From an uncultured Ruminococcus sp. (lineage in GTDB: Bacteria > Bacillota > Clostridia > Oscillospirales > Ruminococcaceae): DNA of 6,282 nt. Positions within the stretch are counted from its first letter, which is position 1. Every line of letters begins with the position of its first letter. The DNA is taken from contig CAMNFW010000128.1 in NCBI GenBank assembly GCA_946537565.1, positions 1 to 6,282 of the forward strand, in the 5' to 3' direction. The position numbers and the translations under genes are program-made. Of the stretch, positions 5,570 to 6,282 are shown piece after piece. The notes under the pieces are model-generated. The model was not told the DNA's origin and ran no database searches. It was given only the letters and a program-made list of their open reading frames with translations.

Positions 5570-6282
5570 TCAGTCTCCAAAGGATACTCCGATATCACGG
5601 GCTGCGATAACAAGATGATCTTCAGTGTCAACAAACTTGGTCTTTCCGGCAATATCCTCCAGCTTATTGGAAGTGATCTTATTGCCGATCTTTGCAACTG
5701 TTCTGCCGTATTTTTCCTTTGCTATGAGGTATGCTGCATGAACTCCAAACTGGGTCGAAAGCACTCTGTCATACGCACTGGGCGCTCCGCCTCTCAGCAT
5801 ATGTCCGGGAACACATACTCTTGCTTCCATTCCTGTATTTGCCTGTATCTGGGCTGCGATACGTCCGGTGGCTGTGATTATTCCAGCCTCAGCACGCTTC
5901 TTTGCACGCTCCTTCTTCTTCATTTTTGCCTCATTGATATCGAATGCGCCCTCTGCCACTGCAAGTATCGAGAAAGTCTTTCCGGAGGCGCTTCTTGCCA
6001 TTACCGCATCACATACCTTGTCGATGTCATAAGGTATCTCAGGGATAATTATTATGTCTGCACCGCCTGCGATACCCGCATTCAAGGTGAGCCAGCCAGC
6101 CTTGTTTCCCATGATCTCACATACAAGTATTCTTGAATGGCTGGCAGCAGTGGTGTGAAGTCTGTCGATAACGTCTGTAGCTATATCAACTGCCGTATGG
6201 AAGCCGAATGTAACATCAGTGCCGTAAATATCATTATCAATGGTCTTTGGCAGTCCGATAACATTAAGTCCCTCATCTGAGA
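5570..6282 (-). CDS. 6-phosphofructokinase, N-terminus missing
   Basis: Phosphorylates fructose 6-phosphate to fructose 1,6-bisphosphate in glycolysis. The coding frame runs off the right edge. 236 C-terminal residues are visible and roughly 110 are missing, judged by alignment with E. coli PfkA from memory. Visible residues 11-17 read PKTIDND, with the catalytic Asp of TIDND. MGNKAGW (57-63), PEIPYD (80-85) and PGHMLRGGAPSAYDR (158-172, substrate-binding His and Arg) follow. The Lys of PKTIDND replaces the Gly of classical bacterial ATP enzymes (GTIDND) and is typical of the pyrophosphate-dependent clade and its ATP-using relatives. The deciding residue, in the GGDD/GGDG motif, lies outside the window. 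It is first of the three visible genes of a cluster; a start codon and promoter are not seen. Confidence 0.95.
   Translation of the reverse strand, partial: SDEGLNVIGLPKTIDNDIYGTDVTFGFHTAVDIATDVIDRLHTTAASHSRILVCEIMGNKAGWLTLNAGIAGGADIIIIPEIPYDIDKVCDAVMARSASGKTFSILAVAEGAFDINEAKMKKKERAKKRAEAGIITATGRIAAQIQANTGMEARVCVPGHMLRGGAPSAYDRVLSTQFGVHAAYLIAKEKYGRTVAKIGNKITSNKLEDIAGKTKFVDTEDHLVIAARDIGVSFGD

Noticed and set aside
5615..6136. 173-codon plus-strand frame opposite the phosphofructokinase gene
   Set aside because: It is cysteine-rich, low-plausibility protein with no domain, and the opposite strand is an unambiguous phosphofructokinase.
1..6282. Mobile element, CRISPR array, phage or defence system
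   Set aside because: No transposase, integrase, direct-repeat array or defence-type protein is seen. The genes are housekeeping, sporulation and acyltransferase genes.

Overview
The window looks like ordinary chromosome from a low-to-mid GC Firmicute of the Clostridia. The best guess is a Ruminococcus-like gut or rumen bacterium. The reasons are a type III glutamine synthetase, a complete spoIIA sporulation operon, strong AGGAGG ribosome binding sites, near-consensus sigma-A promoters and a phosphofructokinase of the PKTIDND type. The genus is inferred from overall protein character, not from a database match.

Layout. Positions 1-54 (minus) hold the 5' part of a tRNA-Pro(CGG) running off the left edge. 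A 268-base spacer (55-322) carries two divergent, near-perfect sigma-A promoters, one for the tRNA (minus) and one for glnN (plus). glnN (323-2413, plus) encodes a 696-residue type III glutamine synthetase. It converges on the spoIIA operon (minus): spoIIAA (3532-3837, TTG start), spoIIAB (3088-3522) and sigF (2439-3095). The apparent rho-independent terminator of glnN lies inside the 3' coding end of sigF. Positions 3838-4123 have no gene; they hold the spoIIA promoter region, a GC-rich inverted repeat of unknown role and two tandem terminators. A second minus-strand cluster follows: a 6-phosphofructokinase (5570 to beyond 6282, N-terminus missing), a membrane acyltransferase of the acyltransferase-3 family (4566-5558) and a GNAT acetyltransferase (4124-4591). 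These are tightly packed (11-base gap, then a 26-base overlap) and end at the tandem terminators.

How the genes work together. GlnN assimilates ammonia. SpoIIAA, SpoIIAB and sigma-F form the anti-anti-sigma, anti-sigma and sigma switch that starts forespore gene expression. Key residues of the switch are intact, so a working module is plausible, although sigma-F is short at its N-terminus. The phosphofructokinase is glycolytic. The two acyltransferases share its transcription unit but have no evident metabolic link to it. I found no mobile element, CRISPR array, phage gene or clearly novel system. The points worth a second look are the glnN terminator inside sigF, the N-terminally short sigma-F, the unexplained inverted repeat upstream of spoIIA, and the undecided phosphoryl donor of the phosphofructokinase.
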